Below are positions 15,985 through 24,382 of a stretch of DNA of 44,811 nt, piece after piece. Within the stretch, counting starts at the first letter, position 1; the number at the start of each line of letters is the position of its first letter. Origin of the DNA: Candidatus Tumulicola scandinaviensis (lineage in GTDB: Bacteria; Vulcanimicrobiota; Vulcanimicrobiia; Vulcanimicrobiales; Vulcanimicrobiaceae). The translations under genes and the position numbers were made by a program. Below the pieces are notes generated by a model that made no database searches, was not told the DNA's origin, and saw nothing but the letters and a program-made list of their open reading frames with translations. The stretch is from contig PLLA01000103.1 in NCBI GenBank assembly GCA_003140835.1, positions 1 to 44,811 of the forward strand, given 5' to 3'.

Positions 15985-17874
15985 TCAGCGAGTGGCGCTC
16001 GGAAACGGCGTCGGCAGATGGCCCGACGGCGTCGGAAGCGGCGCGGGCGAACCGGCGAGTGCCTGAGATCCGAGCGTTTGCAGATCGACGTTATTCTTGG
16101 TGAGGATCGTCCCTTGGACGCGTTCGAGTTCCACTTCCGCCTTATTGAGATCCGTTTGAGCGAGCAGCTCGCGCCCGCGATTCTGGTTCAACTCGACCTG
16201 GCGCTGCAGAAGCAGGAACGTGGTCGACGCGCCGTTGTGGTATTTGCGAACTTCGCTCGCGTATACTTGCTCGGACGCTTCGCGCGCGATGCGAGACGCA
16301 TGCAGCCTTGATAGGGCCGACTGATACGCCTGCAACGCATTGCGGGCGTCGTAACCGATCCGCGCGGCTACACCTGCCGCCGACACCGCCGCCTGTTGCT
16401 CTTCCTCACGCGCGACGCCTTTGAGCCCTTTGGCCAGGCTGTTTTGGAGCGGGAAACTCACCAGAACGCCGATGTTGAACGACGGATAGGCAAAGGTCCA
16501 CAAGTTGTGGTAGGCCTGCGCCATTGTACCCTGCGTGATCGCAGGAGGCGTCGGACAAGTTCCAAACGGCAGAAGGTTCGTCGCGCACTGACTCAGCTCG
16601 AATTGAGGAAGCGGCGCGAGAAGACCCGCGAATCCATTACTCTGATAGGTCATTTGGACGTCGGCTTGCGGCAGCGCTTGGTTTTTGGCGAACGCAAGAT
16701 CGATGTTCGCTTCGGTAAACTTGTCGAGCGCCTGGCGTACTTCGGGACGATTATGGAGCGCGTTCGTAACGACCGCGTTAAGATTCGGCTCCGACGGGAG
16801 CTGCATCACCGACGACGTCGGAACCAGATTAGCCATCCAGATTGGGTCGCCGGCGTTGGTGACGACCAATCCCTTGAGCGCGTTCTGGAGCTCCGAGACG
16901 GTCTGCAGCGCCGAGAACACGTTGTCTTGGAAAGTCGCGACCTGCGTCGTCGCTTCGACGGCATCGATTGGCGCGGCGGCACCGCGCTTTGCGAGGCGGA
17001 CGACGCTCTGCTGCTGCAGCGTGGCATCCTTAAGCGCTTCTTCCTGGATCGCGACGTTGCGCCACGCCGAAACCAAATTCCAGTAGGCGTCCTCAACTTG
17101 CGACAATGTATTCGACGTGTCGACGAGCGACTGCGCCACATTCTCGTCTCCATTGACGATCGAGAGCTTATACTGACGTTTCGCTGCGTTCATGCCGAGA
17201 TTTCGCAACAGCGGCTGAGTAATCTGAACGTTTAGCGACGCCAAGTAATAGGGGTTGAAGCCGTTGATGATAGTATTGTTATACGTCCGCGACTGCTGAA
17301 TCCCGGCCGTGTACTGTGTTCCGTTTTCGGTCTGGCCGCCCAATCCATACTGAACCGTATATTGGTGCTGGATGACGTTTCCCGGCCCTGTGGTAAAAAC
17401 GGGGCTGGCTCCCGGCTGCGGATAAACTCCGCCTTCTCCCGGCCCGGAGTCGAAGATGTTGAGCGGCGGTTGTACATAGAAGCTCGAGGACGGTTGGACC
17501 TGCAAGCGTACGTCGAACGCTCCCTTTGCCTCGACGATTCGGTAGCTAGCGATTTTCGCGTTTGCCGACGAGATGGCGAGATTTGGATTTTTGAGGAGTG
17601 CCATGCCGATCGCGTCGTCGAGCGAAATTCCGACGAACGGCTGCTGCGTAACGCCGGCAATGTCGGCCGCGCTAGGCGCGACGTTGGGGGCGCCGTAGCC
17701 GGGGGCGACGGTCGGCACGATGGGAAGAATCGGTGACGGAAGGTTCGTCGGGATCACCGTGCGTTTTGCCGGCGCCGGATCGCTCTGTGCCGCCGCGTTC
17801 TGAAACGGGATCGACGCCGCAGCGATGGCTACGAGCGTTACGATCACCCAGAGATTGCGCGTCTTTACTGACAT
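15985..17874 (-). CDS. TolC-family outer membrane efflux protein
   Basis: Outer membrane channel of a tripartite exporter, 629 residues, longer than E. coli TolC. A signal peptide ends near AAAQ (residue about 30). Then comes a proline-rich linker, then the paired outer-membrane-factor repeats, each opening with ISLDDAIGMALLKNPNLAIS-like wording. Long amphipathic helices (EDAYWNLVSAWRNVAIQEEAL) and a second half with NLDTQ-type coils follow. A proline-rich tail closes it. ATG 17874 is 3 bp past the MFS stop, with GGAGGGG about 10 bp upstream inside the MFS gene. It is the last gene of the efflux operon. Confidence 0.93.
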   Translation of the reverse strand: MSVKTRNLWVIVTLVAIAAASIPFQNAAAQSDPAPAKRTVIPTNLPSPILPIVPTVAPGYGAPNVAPSAADIAGVTQQPFVGISLDDAIGMALLKNPNLAISSANAKIASYRIVEAKGAFDVRLQVQPSSSFYVQPPLNIFDSGPGEGGVYPQPGASPVFTTGPGNVIQHQYTVQYGLGGQTENGTQYTAGIQQSRTYNNTIINGFNPYYLASLNVQITQPLLRNLGMNAAKRQYKLSIVNGDENVAQSLVDTSNTLSQVEDAYWNLVSAWRNVAIQEEALKDATLQQQSVVRLAKRGAAAPIDAVEATTQVATFQDNVFSALQTVSELQNALKGLVVTNAGDPIWMANLVPTSSVMQLPSEPNLNAVVTNALHNRPEVRQALDKFTEANIDLAFAKNQALPQADVQMTYQSNGFAGLLAPLPQFELSQCATNLLPFGTCPTPPAITQGTMAQAYHNLWTFAYPSFNIGVLVSFPLQNSLAKGLKGVAREEEQQAAVSAAGVAARIGYDARNALQAYQSALSRLHASRIAREASEQVYASEVRKYHNGASTTFLLLQRQVELNQNRGRELLAQTDLNKAEVELERVQGTILTKNNVDLQTLGSQALAGSPAPLPTPSGHLPTPFPSATR

Positions 17875-17877
17875 GGC

Positions 17878-19407
17878 CTATTCCCCTCCGAACATTCCGA
17901 GGCGTGGTTTATTGAGCAACAGGACTAGGGGCGCCATCATCATGGTGACGATCGCGACCCAGCGCGCGGTGTCGGCATACGATTGCACCGCGGCTTGATT
18001 GACGACGATGCCTTGTAAGTTTGCCAACGCCGGAACCGAACGCTGGCCGCCATGCAACTGCAGATAGTGCGCTGTCGGTTCGTGTCCGAGCGTCTGCATG
18101 TCGGCGAGCGCACTCTGGTGACTCGTGAATCCGCGAACGAGCATCGTCACGAGCACGGCGGTCGCGAGGCTTCCGCCGATTTGGCGCGAGACGTTGAAAA
18201 ATGCCGACGTTGCCGGCACCTCCTTGTCGGGCACTCCGCCCATAACCGCGATCGAAAGCGGCACGAAGATCTGCGAGAGACCGATGCCGCTGACGATCAG
18301 TGCGGTGACGAACGTTCCGAACTGCGACTGCGGCGTCGTGACGTTGGCCAGCATCCAGTTCGAGAGTCCCAGCAGAATAAAGCCGAGCCCGGTGGAGATG
18401 CGCACGTCGACGATGCCGCGCCCGGCGAGGAACGCGGTAATCGGCGTGAACGCCATTACGGCTCCTGCCCGGAACAGCAGCACGGTTCCCGAGAGCGTCG
18501 CGGTAAAGCCTAATGAGTTCTGAAGGTACTGGGGCAAGACGATAATCGAACCGTAGAGACTAATACCTAAAACGGCGCCGAGAATGCTGCCCGCTGCCAC
18601 CTGTCGTAACCGCAAGACGCGCAAATCCACCACCGGGTTCTTGGAGCGCAGCGTCCAAAACACGAATGCGACCAAACTCACCACCGAAATCACGGTGAAG
18701 AGCCGGATATTACCGTCGTCGAACCAATCGTACTGTTGGCCCTGTTCGAGCACGAACTGCATCGAGCCAAGCCCCAAGATCATCAAGCCCAAGCCAACGA
18801 CGTCGAGCTTCTTGTAGTGAGGCTCTTCCGGATTGCGCAGGTAGTACCAGATCAGGGTGGCCGCTGCGATCCCGACGGGCAGGTTGATGAAAAAGACCCA
18901 ATGCCAGTTCCAGTTGTCGGTAATCCAGCCGCCCAACACCGGGCCGAGCGCCGGACCGACGATCACCCCCATCGCAAAAATGCCTTGCGCGGTGCCTTGC
19001 TCGCGCAGCGGATACGTATCGCGCAGAATCGCTTGCGAGGTCGCGATCAGCGCGCCGCCGCCGAGCCCCTGCACCACCCGCCAAAGCACTAGCGCGCCGA
19101 GACTTTGCGAGAGGCCGCACATCAGCGATGCCAGCGTGAACAGCACGATCGACGCGAAGAAATATTGACGCCGTCCAAAGCGCGCCGCTAGCCACGGCGT
19201 GATCGGAATGACGATTACGTTGGCAATGATATACCCGGTAACGATCCAAGCGCTGAGGTCGATCCCGACGCCGAAGTTTCCCTGGATGTTCGGCAGCGAC
19301 ACGTTGACGATGGTGATGTCGAGGATCTCGAGCAGGGTGGCCGCGATGACCGCAGCGCTAATGATTGCCCTGCGCAGGCCGTACTCGACGACCGCGCTTT
19401 GCTGCAT
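17878..19407 (-). CDS. DHA2-family (EmrB/QacA-type) MFS drug transporter
   Basis: Inner-membrane proton antiporter of 509 residues with the 14-helix DHA2 layout. Visible are LEILDITIVNVSLPNIQGNF in helix 1 (DHA2 motif D1), RFGRRQYF in the helix 2-3 loop (motif A), and WRVVQGLGGGALIATSQ (motif B). GPALGPVLGGWITD is motif C of antiporters. It begins 12 bp after the HlyD-like stop and ends 3 bp before TolC, so the three form an EmrAB-TolC-type pump. The drug or metabolite exported cannot be told from sequence. Confidence 0.95.
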   Translation of the reverse strand: MQQSAVVEYGLRRAIISAAVIAATLLEILDITIVNVSLPNIQGNFGVGIDLSAWIVTGYIIANVIVIPITPWLAARFGRRQYFFASIVLFTLASLMCGLSQSLGALVLWRVVQGLGGGALIATSQAILRDTYPLREQGTAQGIFAMGVIVGPALGPVLGGWITDNWNWHWVFFINLPVGIAAATLIWYYLRNPEEPHYKKLDVVGLGLMILGLGSMQFVLEQGQQYDWFDDGNIRLFTVISVVSLVAFVFWTLRSKNPVVDLRVLRLRQVAAGSILGAVLGISLYGSIIVLPQYLQNSLGFTATLSGTVLLFRAGAVMAFTPITAFLAGRGIVDVRISTGLGFILLGLSNWMLANVTTPQSQFGTFVTALIVSGIGLSQIFVPLSIAVMGGVPDKEVPATSAFFNVSRQIGGSLATAVLVTMLVRGFTSHQSALADMQTLGHEPTAHYLQLHGGQRSVPALANLQGIVVNQAAVQSYADTARWVAIVTMMMAPLVLLLNKPRLGMFGGE

Positions 19408-19419
19408 CTTCGCGAACCC

Positions 19420-20691
19420 CTATTTCGAAGTCTTGACGAAGGTCTCGACGCTCATGCCCGGCCGTAACGGCAGCTCGTCGCGCTGATCGTCGATCGAAAT
19501 GCGGACCGGGATGCGCTGAGAGACCTTGACGAAGTTTCCGGTCGCGTTTTGCGCGGGCACCAGCGCATAGCTGTTCTGGGATGCGGGATTGATCGAGATG
19601 ATGTGGCCGTGGAACGTCGTGCCTTTGTAGGCGTCGACTTTGACGTCAACCGGCTGGCCGACGCGCATATTGCCCATCTGCGTTTCTTTGTAGTTGGCCG
19701 TGATGTAGATCTTGTGTGGAATGAGCGTCATCAGCGTCATGCCGGCGTTGACCGTTTGTCCGAGTTCGGCACTCTTCTCGCCGACGAAACCGTCGATCGG
19801 CGATGTAATATGCGTATATCCGAGGTTCTGCTTGGCCAAATCGAGCTGCGCTTTGGCGGCTTCGATTTGGCTCGGATCGATCGCCTGCGCGAGCCTGCCC
19901 TGCGCGGTCGCCAAACCGCCGCGGGCCGCGTCGGCAGCAGCCGAAGCGGCACTCGTTTTGTTCTGCGCGGCCGACACTCCGGCTTGGGCGGCGCCGATTT
20001 GGTCGCGAGCGGCGCGGTACTGCGCCGCCGCGAGCGCGTCTTGCGCGCGCACTGCGTCGAGTTGCTGCGCCGGCACGTCGCCGGTACCGACCAGCGACTG
20101 CACGCGCGAGTAGTCGGCGGCAGCTTTCGCGTAGGCTTCCTGCGCGGCCGGCAGTTGGGCGTCGGCGACCATGAGCTGCGCCTGCGCCTGCGAGACGCCG
20201 GCCTGCGCGACCGGCTCCTGCGCGACCTGCGCGCCGACATCGCCTTGCGCCGTCAGCACGCCGCCGCGTCCTTGGAGCGACGTCGTCCGCTGGTTGGCCA
20301 GCGCCAGATCGTATTGTGCCTGCGCCTGCTTGAGCTTGGCAATCTCGTCTTTGTTGTCGAGCACGATCAAAAGCTGCCCGCGGTGCACCGGCTGGTCGGT
20401 ATCGACCACGATGCGCTGGATCTTCTCGGGGATGCGGCTAGTTACCGCAACCAAATCTGCGTCGACGCGCGCGTCGTCGGTGCCTTGGTGGCCCATGCTG
20501 TACAACAACCACGGAACGCCGAAGATAAGTAATAACACTACGACGACGGCGGACCCTACCAGAATGAAAACGCGCCGGCCCGGTCCGCTGCGACCTTCCT
20601 CGGGCTCGGGCGTATCATCGGGCGCGTAGCGTCGCACGCGTGCCTCGTCGGGAGCGGCCGTTTTCTTTTGATCGATTTCGCGCGTGTCCAT
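19420..20691 (-). CDS. HlyD/EmrA-family periplasmic adaptor
   Basis: Membrane fusion protein linking the MFS pump to TolC, 423 residues. It has a cytosolic N-terminus of about 45 residues and one membrane segment (VFILVGSAVVVVLLLIFGVP). A lipoyl half motif follows (VDTDQPVHRGQLLIVLDN), then a long alanine-glutamine-rich coiled-coil hairpin. The second lipoyl half is TSPIDGFVGEKSAELGQTVN, and the beta-barrel part includes NYKETQMGNMRVGQPV. The C-terminal PLRPGMSVETFVKT is typical of EmrA. It starts 2 bp after the TetR stop. Confidence 0.95.
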   Translation of the reverse strand: MDTREIDQKKTAAPDEARVRRYAPDDTPEPEEGRSGPGRRVFILVGSAVVVVLLLIFGVPWLLYSMGHQGTDDARVDADLVAVTSRIPEKIQRIVVDTDQPVHRGQLLIVLDNKDEIAKLKQAQAQYDLALANQRTTSLQGRGGVLTAQGDVGAQVAQEPVAQAGVSQAQAQLMVADAQLPAAQEAYAKAAADYSRVQSLVGTGDVPAQQLDAVRAQDALAAAQYRAARDQIGAAQAGVSAAQNKTSAASAAADAARGGLATAQGRLAQAIDPSQIEAAKAQLDLAKQNLGYTHITSPIDGFVGEKSAELGQTVNAGMTLMTLIPHKIYITANYKETQMGNMRVGQPVDVKVDAYKGTTFHGHIISINPASQNSYALVPAQNATGNFVKVSQRIPVRISIDDQRDELPLRPGMSVETFVKTSK

Positions 20692-20693
20692 GT

Positions 20694-21317
20694 TTATCGG
20701 TTTCGAACTCCATTGAGAAAGACGTCGATGTAGAATCGGAGGGCGGCGTCGGTTCCACCTTGGTGCAGTTCGGAATCGGGGAACTTCTTGCGCGCAAGCA
20801 CGTGCATGAACGCGAAGCCCATGTACGTGAGCGCCAGGTTCTTCGGATCGCCGTGCAGCTCGCCCGAAGCGATGCGGCGCTGCATGAACTCGCCGACGAC
20901 TTCGAGGATCGCCAGCTGCGGGCGCCAGGCGGTGGCGGCAAAGATATCCGCTTCGTAGTCTTGCTCGACCAGCGACCAGCGGATCATGTCCATCTGCGAC
21001 TCCATGCGCTCGAGCATCACCCTGCCAAGAACGAGCAGGTCGTCGGACAGTTCGCCATCCAACTGCGACGCGACGCCACGAAGGGCGACGAATCCGCAGA
21101 AATGTTGCGCGACCGCGACGATCAGGGCTTCCTTCGTGCCGAAGTGGCGGAACAGCGTCGCCTCGTTCACGCCGGCGACGTCGGCGATTTCACGCGTCGT
21201 CGCTCCCCGCTTGCCTTTTTTGGCGATGACTTCGCGCGCCGCCGAAAGAATTCGCTCGCGGGTCTCTTCGGGAGAGGCGGATTTTACCGTTTCCGGCGGA
21301 CGCCGCGTCTCGATCAT
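20694..21317 (-). CDS. TetR/AcrR-family transcriptional regulator
   Basis: Local repressor candidate of 207 residues. The N-terminal helix-turn-helix is classic: ERILSAAREVIAKKG, then TTREIADVAGVNEATLFRHF (residues about 40-59) and KEALI. The C-terminal ligand domain is unspecific. ATG 21317 was chosen because it overlaps the preceding stop by 4 bp (ATGA) and gives the usual length; the open frame reaches back to 21656 only as a shadow of the LolA-like gene. Lying inside the efflux operon, it probably controls it through the palindromes at 22293-22310 and 22340-22353. Confidence 0.93.
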   Translation of the reverse strand: MIETRRPPETVKSASPEETRERILSAAREVIAKKGKRGATTREIADVAGVNEATLFRHFGTKEALIVAVAQHFCGFVALRGVASQLDGELSDDLLVLGRVMLERMESQMDMIRWSLVEQDYEADIFAATAWRPQLAILEVVGEFMQRRIASGELHGDPKNLALTYMGFAFMHVLARKKFPDSELHQGGTDAALRFYIDVFLNGVRNR

Positions 21318-21985
21318 GGCGCGCTCGGGGCGATCACATCGACCGCGACGTTGGTTTGATACGAGCCGTACTGCGCGTCGGCAACGGCGTGCACGTGCGG
21401 GATGTCGATGGTCGCATGTTGCGACGTCGGCACCCAATACGAACCTTGTTTTCCATACTGCTGCGTCATCGAAATCTTGCCGCCGCTGCTGTAGTACCAT
21501 TCCATTCGGGTTAAGGCGTAGCTGGCGCCGTCGACGTAGGCGAGGGTGTGATCGAGGATCGTGCTGTGGATCTTCTTCGTCAGGCGCAACACGATCGTCG
21601 GCCGGCCGTCGATCGTGCGCACGCCGTCGATTGCAATATTTTGATCCTTCTCCCACGCCAGCGGATCGCCGATGTCGTTAAACAGCTTTTCGAATCCCTT
21701 GGCGTAGTTCGGGACGCGGTCGAAAACGACTTCGTAGGTATCGGGCCGGCGATAGTAGGACGTGCCGTCGAGCTTCGGCGCAAAGAACGGGAAGCTCGTC
21801 ATGCGCACGTCGACGTGGACGCGCGCGCGATACGACTGCAGCGACGGATTGAGATCGACCATCCGCTGGATGACCGCATGGGCGTCGGCCGCGGGCGGAA
21901 AAGTCTCGGACGTCGCCGCGGCCGGCTGCGGTCCGGCTGCGGCAACGCCGATCAGCGCGAGTGCTGCCAGGATGCTCGTACGCAT
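21314..21985 (-). CDS. LolA-like secreted protein
   Basis: A 223-residue exported protein with a clear signal peptide (MRTSILAALALIGVAAAG... ending near AAA). The rest has the look of the LolA/outer-membrane lipoprotein-sorting fold: an N-terminal helix (AVIQRMVDLNPSLQSYRARV) followed by alternating strands such as SYYRRPDTYEVVFDRVP, RPTIVLRLTKK and YALTRMEWYYSSGG. It could bind a lipid-like molecule in the periplasm. The family call is from pattern, not exact motifs. It is coupled on both sides: its start overlaps the STAS stop by 1 bp and its stop overlaps the TetR start. Confidence 0.6.
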   Translation of the reverse strand: MRTSILAALALIGVAAAGPQPAAATSETFPPAADAHAVIQRMVDLNPSLQSYRARVHVDVRMTSFPFFAPKLDGTSYYRRPDTYEVVFDRVPNYAKGFEKLFNDIGDPLAWEKDQNIAIDGVRTIDGRPTIVLRLTKKIHSTILDHTLAYVDGASYALTRMEWYYSSGGKISMTQQYGKQGSYWVPTSQHATIDIPHVHAVADAQYGSYQTNVAVDVIAPSAP

Positions 21986-22275
21986 TAGGCTGCCTCCGCT
22001 TCGACCATCTTGAAAATCCGATCCAGAGCCGTCACCTGCAGCGTTCGCAGGACCTCGGCTTTGGTCGAGCTCAGGGCGAGCTCGCCGCCGACCGAACGGG
22101 CCCGGCGCAGGAGCGTAATGAGACCTCTCACGCCGTCGGTATCGAGGGTGTCGAGGGTATCGAGATCCAGGATCACACGCGCTCCACCCTCTACCAGGGC
22201 TGCCAGCACGGCGGCCTCGACGGCAGGATAGGCGCTTGGCCGGTATTCGATCAGGACCGATTCCATAGCATACAT
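21985..22275 (-). CDS. STAS-domain protein
   Basis: A short single STAS domain (about 96 residues) of the anti-sigma-antagonist/MlaB type. The diagnostic part is GGARVILDLDTLDTLDTDGVRGLITLLRRA, i.e. the loop-helix that normally reads D-S-S/T-G; here it is D-T-D-G, so the usual phospho-serine is absent. The loop is encoded by three tandem 9-bp units (22139-22165). Start is taken as ATG 22275; ATG 22266 is equally possible and no strong Shine-Dalgarno decides. It is the first gene of the efflux operon. Partners such as a kinase or MlaE-like permease are not nearby. Confidence 0.75.
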   Translation of the reverse strand: MYAMESVLIEYRPSAYPAVEAAVLAALVEGGARVILDLDTLDTLDTDGVRGLITLLRRARSVGGELALSSTKAEVLRTLQVTALDRIFKMVEAEAA

Positions 22276-22292
22276 TTCTTCAGTTTGAGGAC

Positions 22293-22310
22293 TGCAAGTG
22301 GGTACTTGCA
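22293..22310. promoter_or_regulatory. Operator-like palindrome O1
   Basis: TGCAAGT and ACTTGCA arms separated by 4 bp form a perfect 7-bp inverted repeat. It lies just downstream of the putative minus-strand promoter start and shares its arms with O2. Likely a binding site of the operon's TetR protein (inference). Confidence 0.6.
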
Positions 22311-22315
22311 CGCAG

Positions 22316-22344
22316 AGTTTACCCTAAGATGTCCCCGAATGCAA
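22316..22344 (-). promoter_or_regulatory. Putative promoter of the STAS-LolA-TetR-HlyD-MFS-TolC operon
   Basis: Read on the minus strand, -35 TTGCAT (22339-22344) and -10 TAAACT (22316-22321) are 17 bp apart. Its -35 lies partly within palindrome O2 and its start site would fall close to O1, so a bound repressor would block it. The boxes themselves match consensus only moderately. Confidence 0.45.
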
Positions 22345-22353
22345 GTGCTTGCA
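22340..22353. promoter_or_regulatory. Operator-like palindrome O2
   Basis: TGCAAG and CTTGCA arms with a 2-bp centre, the same arms as O1, 30 bp away. Placed between the divergent efflux operon and the beta-lactamase-like gene, it could serve both directions. Confidence 0.6.
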
Positions 22354-22376
22354 CGCATCGACCGCCCAACGGCTTT

Positions 22377-22418
22377 GGGGGCCAGGGTTGGGCCTCCTCG
22401 AGATTTACCCTGGCCCCC
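22377..22418. repeat. 12-bp perfect inverted repeat in the leader of the beta-lactamase-like gene
   Basis: GGGGGCCAGGGT (22377-22388) pairs perfectly with ACCCTGGCCCCC (22407-22418) around an 18-nt loop. A smaller ACTCG/CGAGT hairpin follows at 22422-22434. Together they lie 24-80 bp before ATG 22458. No T-run follows, so it is not a plain terminator; it may be a structured 5' UTR or attenuator. Confidence 0.6.
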
Positions 22419-22457
22419 GTCACTCGAAGCGAGTCCCTTGGCGGAGTCACTTCAAGG

Positions 22458-23273
22458 ATGAAGTCGAAGAGCGAGCTCGTGCGGCTTACTTCTAGACGTT
22501 TGGAGGCCATCGTTGCGGACACCGGGTTGCAACCGGCCTCGATCGTCGTGGCGCCGCTGATCCCGGCGGAGCCGCCGATCTCGCTGGCGCCCGAGCTTCC
22601 GCTTTATCCCGCCAGCATGATCAAAGTGCCGCTGGTGGCTGCGGTGCTCGCGATCCTCGCCGAGGGGTCGCCGCCGCTTTCGCTGGAAACGAGCATCGGC
22701 GTGACGCCCGAAAACATGACCGCCAACGATGCGGAGTCGCCGCTCCGGCCGGGCTACTCGGCAACGCTGCGCGACCTGACGCGCCTCGCGATTACGCGGT
22801 CCGACAACGTCGCGACCAACGTGCTCTTCGACGTCGCCGGGCGGCAGCGGGCGACCGCCGTCGCGCGCGAACGCTTCGGTCTCGAAGCTACCGCCTTCCA
22901 TCGCAAACTCTCGGGCAGCGAGCCGCTGATCGAAGATCCACTGTGGGACGGCGTTCACCGCAACACTCATCCGGCCGGCGATGCCGCTCGGCTTTTCGAC
23001 GGCATTGCCGGCGATCGCATCGCGCATGCCGGCCTGCTGCGCGAGATGCTGGCGGAGCAGGAGTGGAACGAGAAGCTCACCGGCGGCCTACGCGAGGGAG
23101 ACCGCTTCTTGCACAAGACCGGCGACACCGACGAGGTCACGCACGACGGCGGCATTCTGTATACCGCGGAGGGGCGTACGTATGTCGTGGTTGCGTATAC
23201 CGGACTGCCCTCTACGCCGGAGCACAACGAACGATTTGCGCCGTTCATGCGCGCCGTCCGCGAGCTGCTGTGA
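22458..23273 (+). CDS. Class A beta-lactamase-like serine hydrolase
   Basis: Penicillin-binding/beta-lactamase fold protein of 271 residues. It has the three catalytic elements of class A enzymes: SMIK (nucleophile Ser53, Lys56), SDN (residues 115-117) and KTG near 221. The usual class A Glu166 motif (ExxLN) is not clear; GSEPLIEDPLWDG sits in about that place. No signal peptide is visible, so it may act in the cytosol or the start may be wrong; an upstream ATG at 22329 would place operator O2 inside the gene and is not favoured. It is divergent from the efflux operon and overlaps the next gene by 4 bp (GTGA). It may be a true lactamase or another serine hydrolase. Confidence 0.8.
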   Translation: MKSKSELVRLTSRRLEAIVADTGLQPASIVVAPLIPAEPPISLAPELPLYPASMIKVPLVAAVLAILAEGSPPLSLETSIGVTPENMTANDAESPLRPGYSATLRDLTRLAITRSDNVATNVLFDVAGRQRATAVARERFGLEATAFHRKLSGSEPLIEDPLWDGVHRNTHPAGDAARLFDGIAGDRIAHAGLLREMLAEQEWNEKLTGGLREGDRFLHKTGDTDEVTHDGGILYTAEGRTYVVVAYTGLPSTPEHNERFAPFMRAVRELL

Positions 23274-24376
23274 AGCCGCGGCCGTTTTCGCTGGAGCGTT
23301 TCTTCGATCGCTACGAATTTTCGACGCGATACTTGCTGTGTTCGAGCGATGCCGAAACCATGTCGCTACGGGAGTTGCTCGCGCTCGAGCCCGGCGCCGA
23401 TGCGACGCTCGGGGATTTGGCTCTGGGATATACGCCGTCACGGGGCGGGGTCGATCTACGCCGGGCGATCGCTGCTCTCTACGAAGGAATCGACGCTGAC
23501 GATATTCTCGTGCACGCCGGCGCGGAAGAACCGATCTTCAACTTCATGAACGTCGCTTTGCAAGCCGGCGATCACGTCATCTGCCAGTTTCCCGCGTATC
23601 AGTCGCACTATTCGGTCGCGGAGGCCCTGGGCGCCGAGGTCTCGCGGTGGGTTGCCGATCTCGACGGCGACGGTGCGCCCGATCCCGACGATCTCGCGCG
23701 GATAATTCGCCCCTCGACGCGCGCCATCGTCATCACGACGCCGAACAATCCAACCGGCTACGTCTTCGACCGGCCACGGCTCGACGCCATCGTCGAGCTC
23801 GCGCAAAAGCACGGCCTGTGGCTGTTCAGCGACGAAGCCTATCGCGGTTCCGAACGCGATCCCGCCGACCGGCATCCTTCCGTCTGCGAGTTGTACGAAC
23901 GCGGCGTCTCGCTAGGCACGACGTCGAAGGCCTACGGCTTAGCCGGCCTGCGCATCGGATGGATTGCGACCCGCGATCGGTCGCTGTACGAAGGCATGGC
24001 CGCGTTTAAGGACTACGTTACGATTTGCAACAGCGGCCCCAGCGAGTTTCTCGCAACGCTCGCGTTGCGCCACGGCGAAACCCTGCTCACGCGCATCCGC
24101 GACCTCACGACGCGCAACCTCGCGCTACTTGACGAATTCTTCGCGCGGCGTTCGTCGCTGTTCGACTGGCGGCGGCCGCGCGCCGGAACGACCGCGTTTC
24201 CGCGCTACCTCGGAGGCAGCGCCGAGCGTTTCTGCGACGACCTCGTGCGCCGCGCCGGCGTCTTATTGCTGCCGAGCACGGCATTCGATGCGGGCGACGA
24301 TCGCGTGCGGGTCGGCTACGGCCGCGCGAATCTTCCCGAGGCGCTCAACGCTCTCGACGACGCGATTTCGTCCTAA
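23270..24376 (+). CDS. PLP-dependent class I/II aminotransferase
   Basis: Fold-type I PLP enzyme of 368 residues. Marks are DLALGYTPSRGGVDLRRAIA, VHAGAEEPIFNFM, TTPNNPTGYVFDRP, WLFSDEAYRGSE with the PLP Asp, and GTTSKAYGLAGLRIGW with the Schiff-base Lys. The wording is closest to the subgroup that includes capreomycidine-synthase-like and some amino-acid aminotransferases; substrate unknown. GTG 23270 overlaps the hydrolase stop, so the two are co-translated. It ends 6 bp before the convergent propeller lipoprotein, with no clear terminator between. Confidence 0.88.
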   Translation: MKPRPFSLERFFDRYEFSTRYLLCSSDAETMSLRELLALEPGADATLGDLALGYTPSRGGVDLRRAIAALYEGIDADDILVHAGAEEPIFNFMNVALQAGDHVICQFPAYQSHYSVAEALGAEVSRWVADLDGDGAPDPDDLARIIRPSTRAIVITTPNNPTGYVFDRPRLDAIVELAQKHGLWLFSDEAYRGSERDPADRHPSVCELYERGVSLGTTSKAYGLAGLRIGWIATRDRSLYEGMAAFKDYVTICNSGPSEFLATLALRHGETLLTRIRDLTTRNLALLDEFFARRSSLFDWRRPRAGTTAFPRYLGGSAERFCDDLVRRAGVLLLPSTAFDAGDDRVRVGYGRANLPEALNALDDAISS

Positions 24377-24382
24377 GGGGAA

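Noticed and set aside
22329-22457. Longer start for the beta-lactamase-like gene
   Set aside because: It would put operator O2 and the large hairpin inside the coding region and adds no signal peptide.
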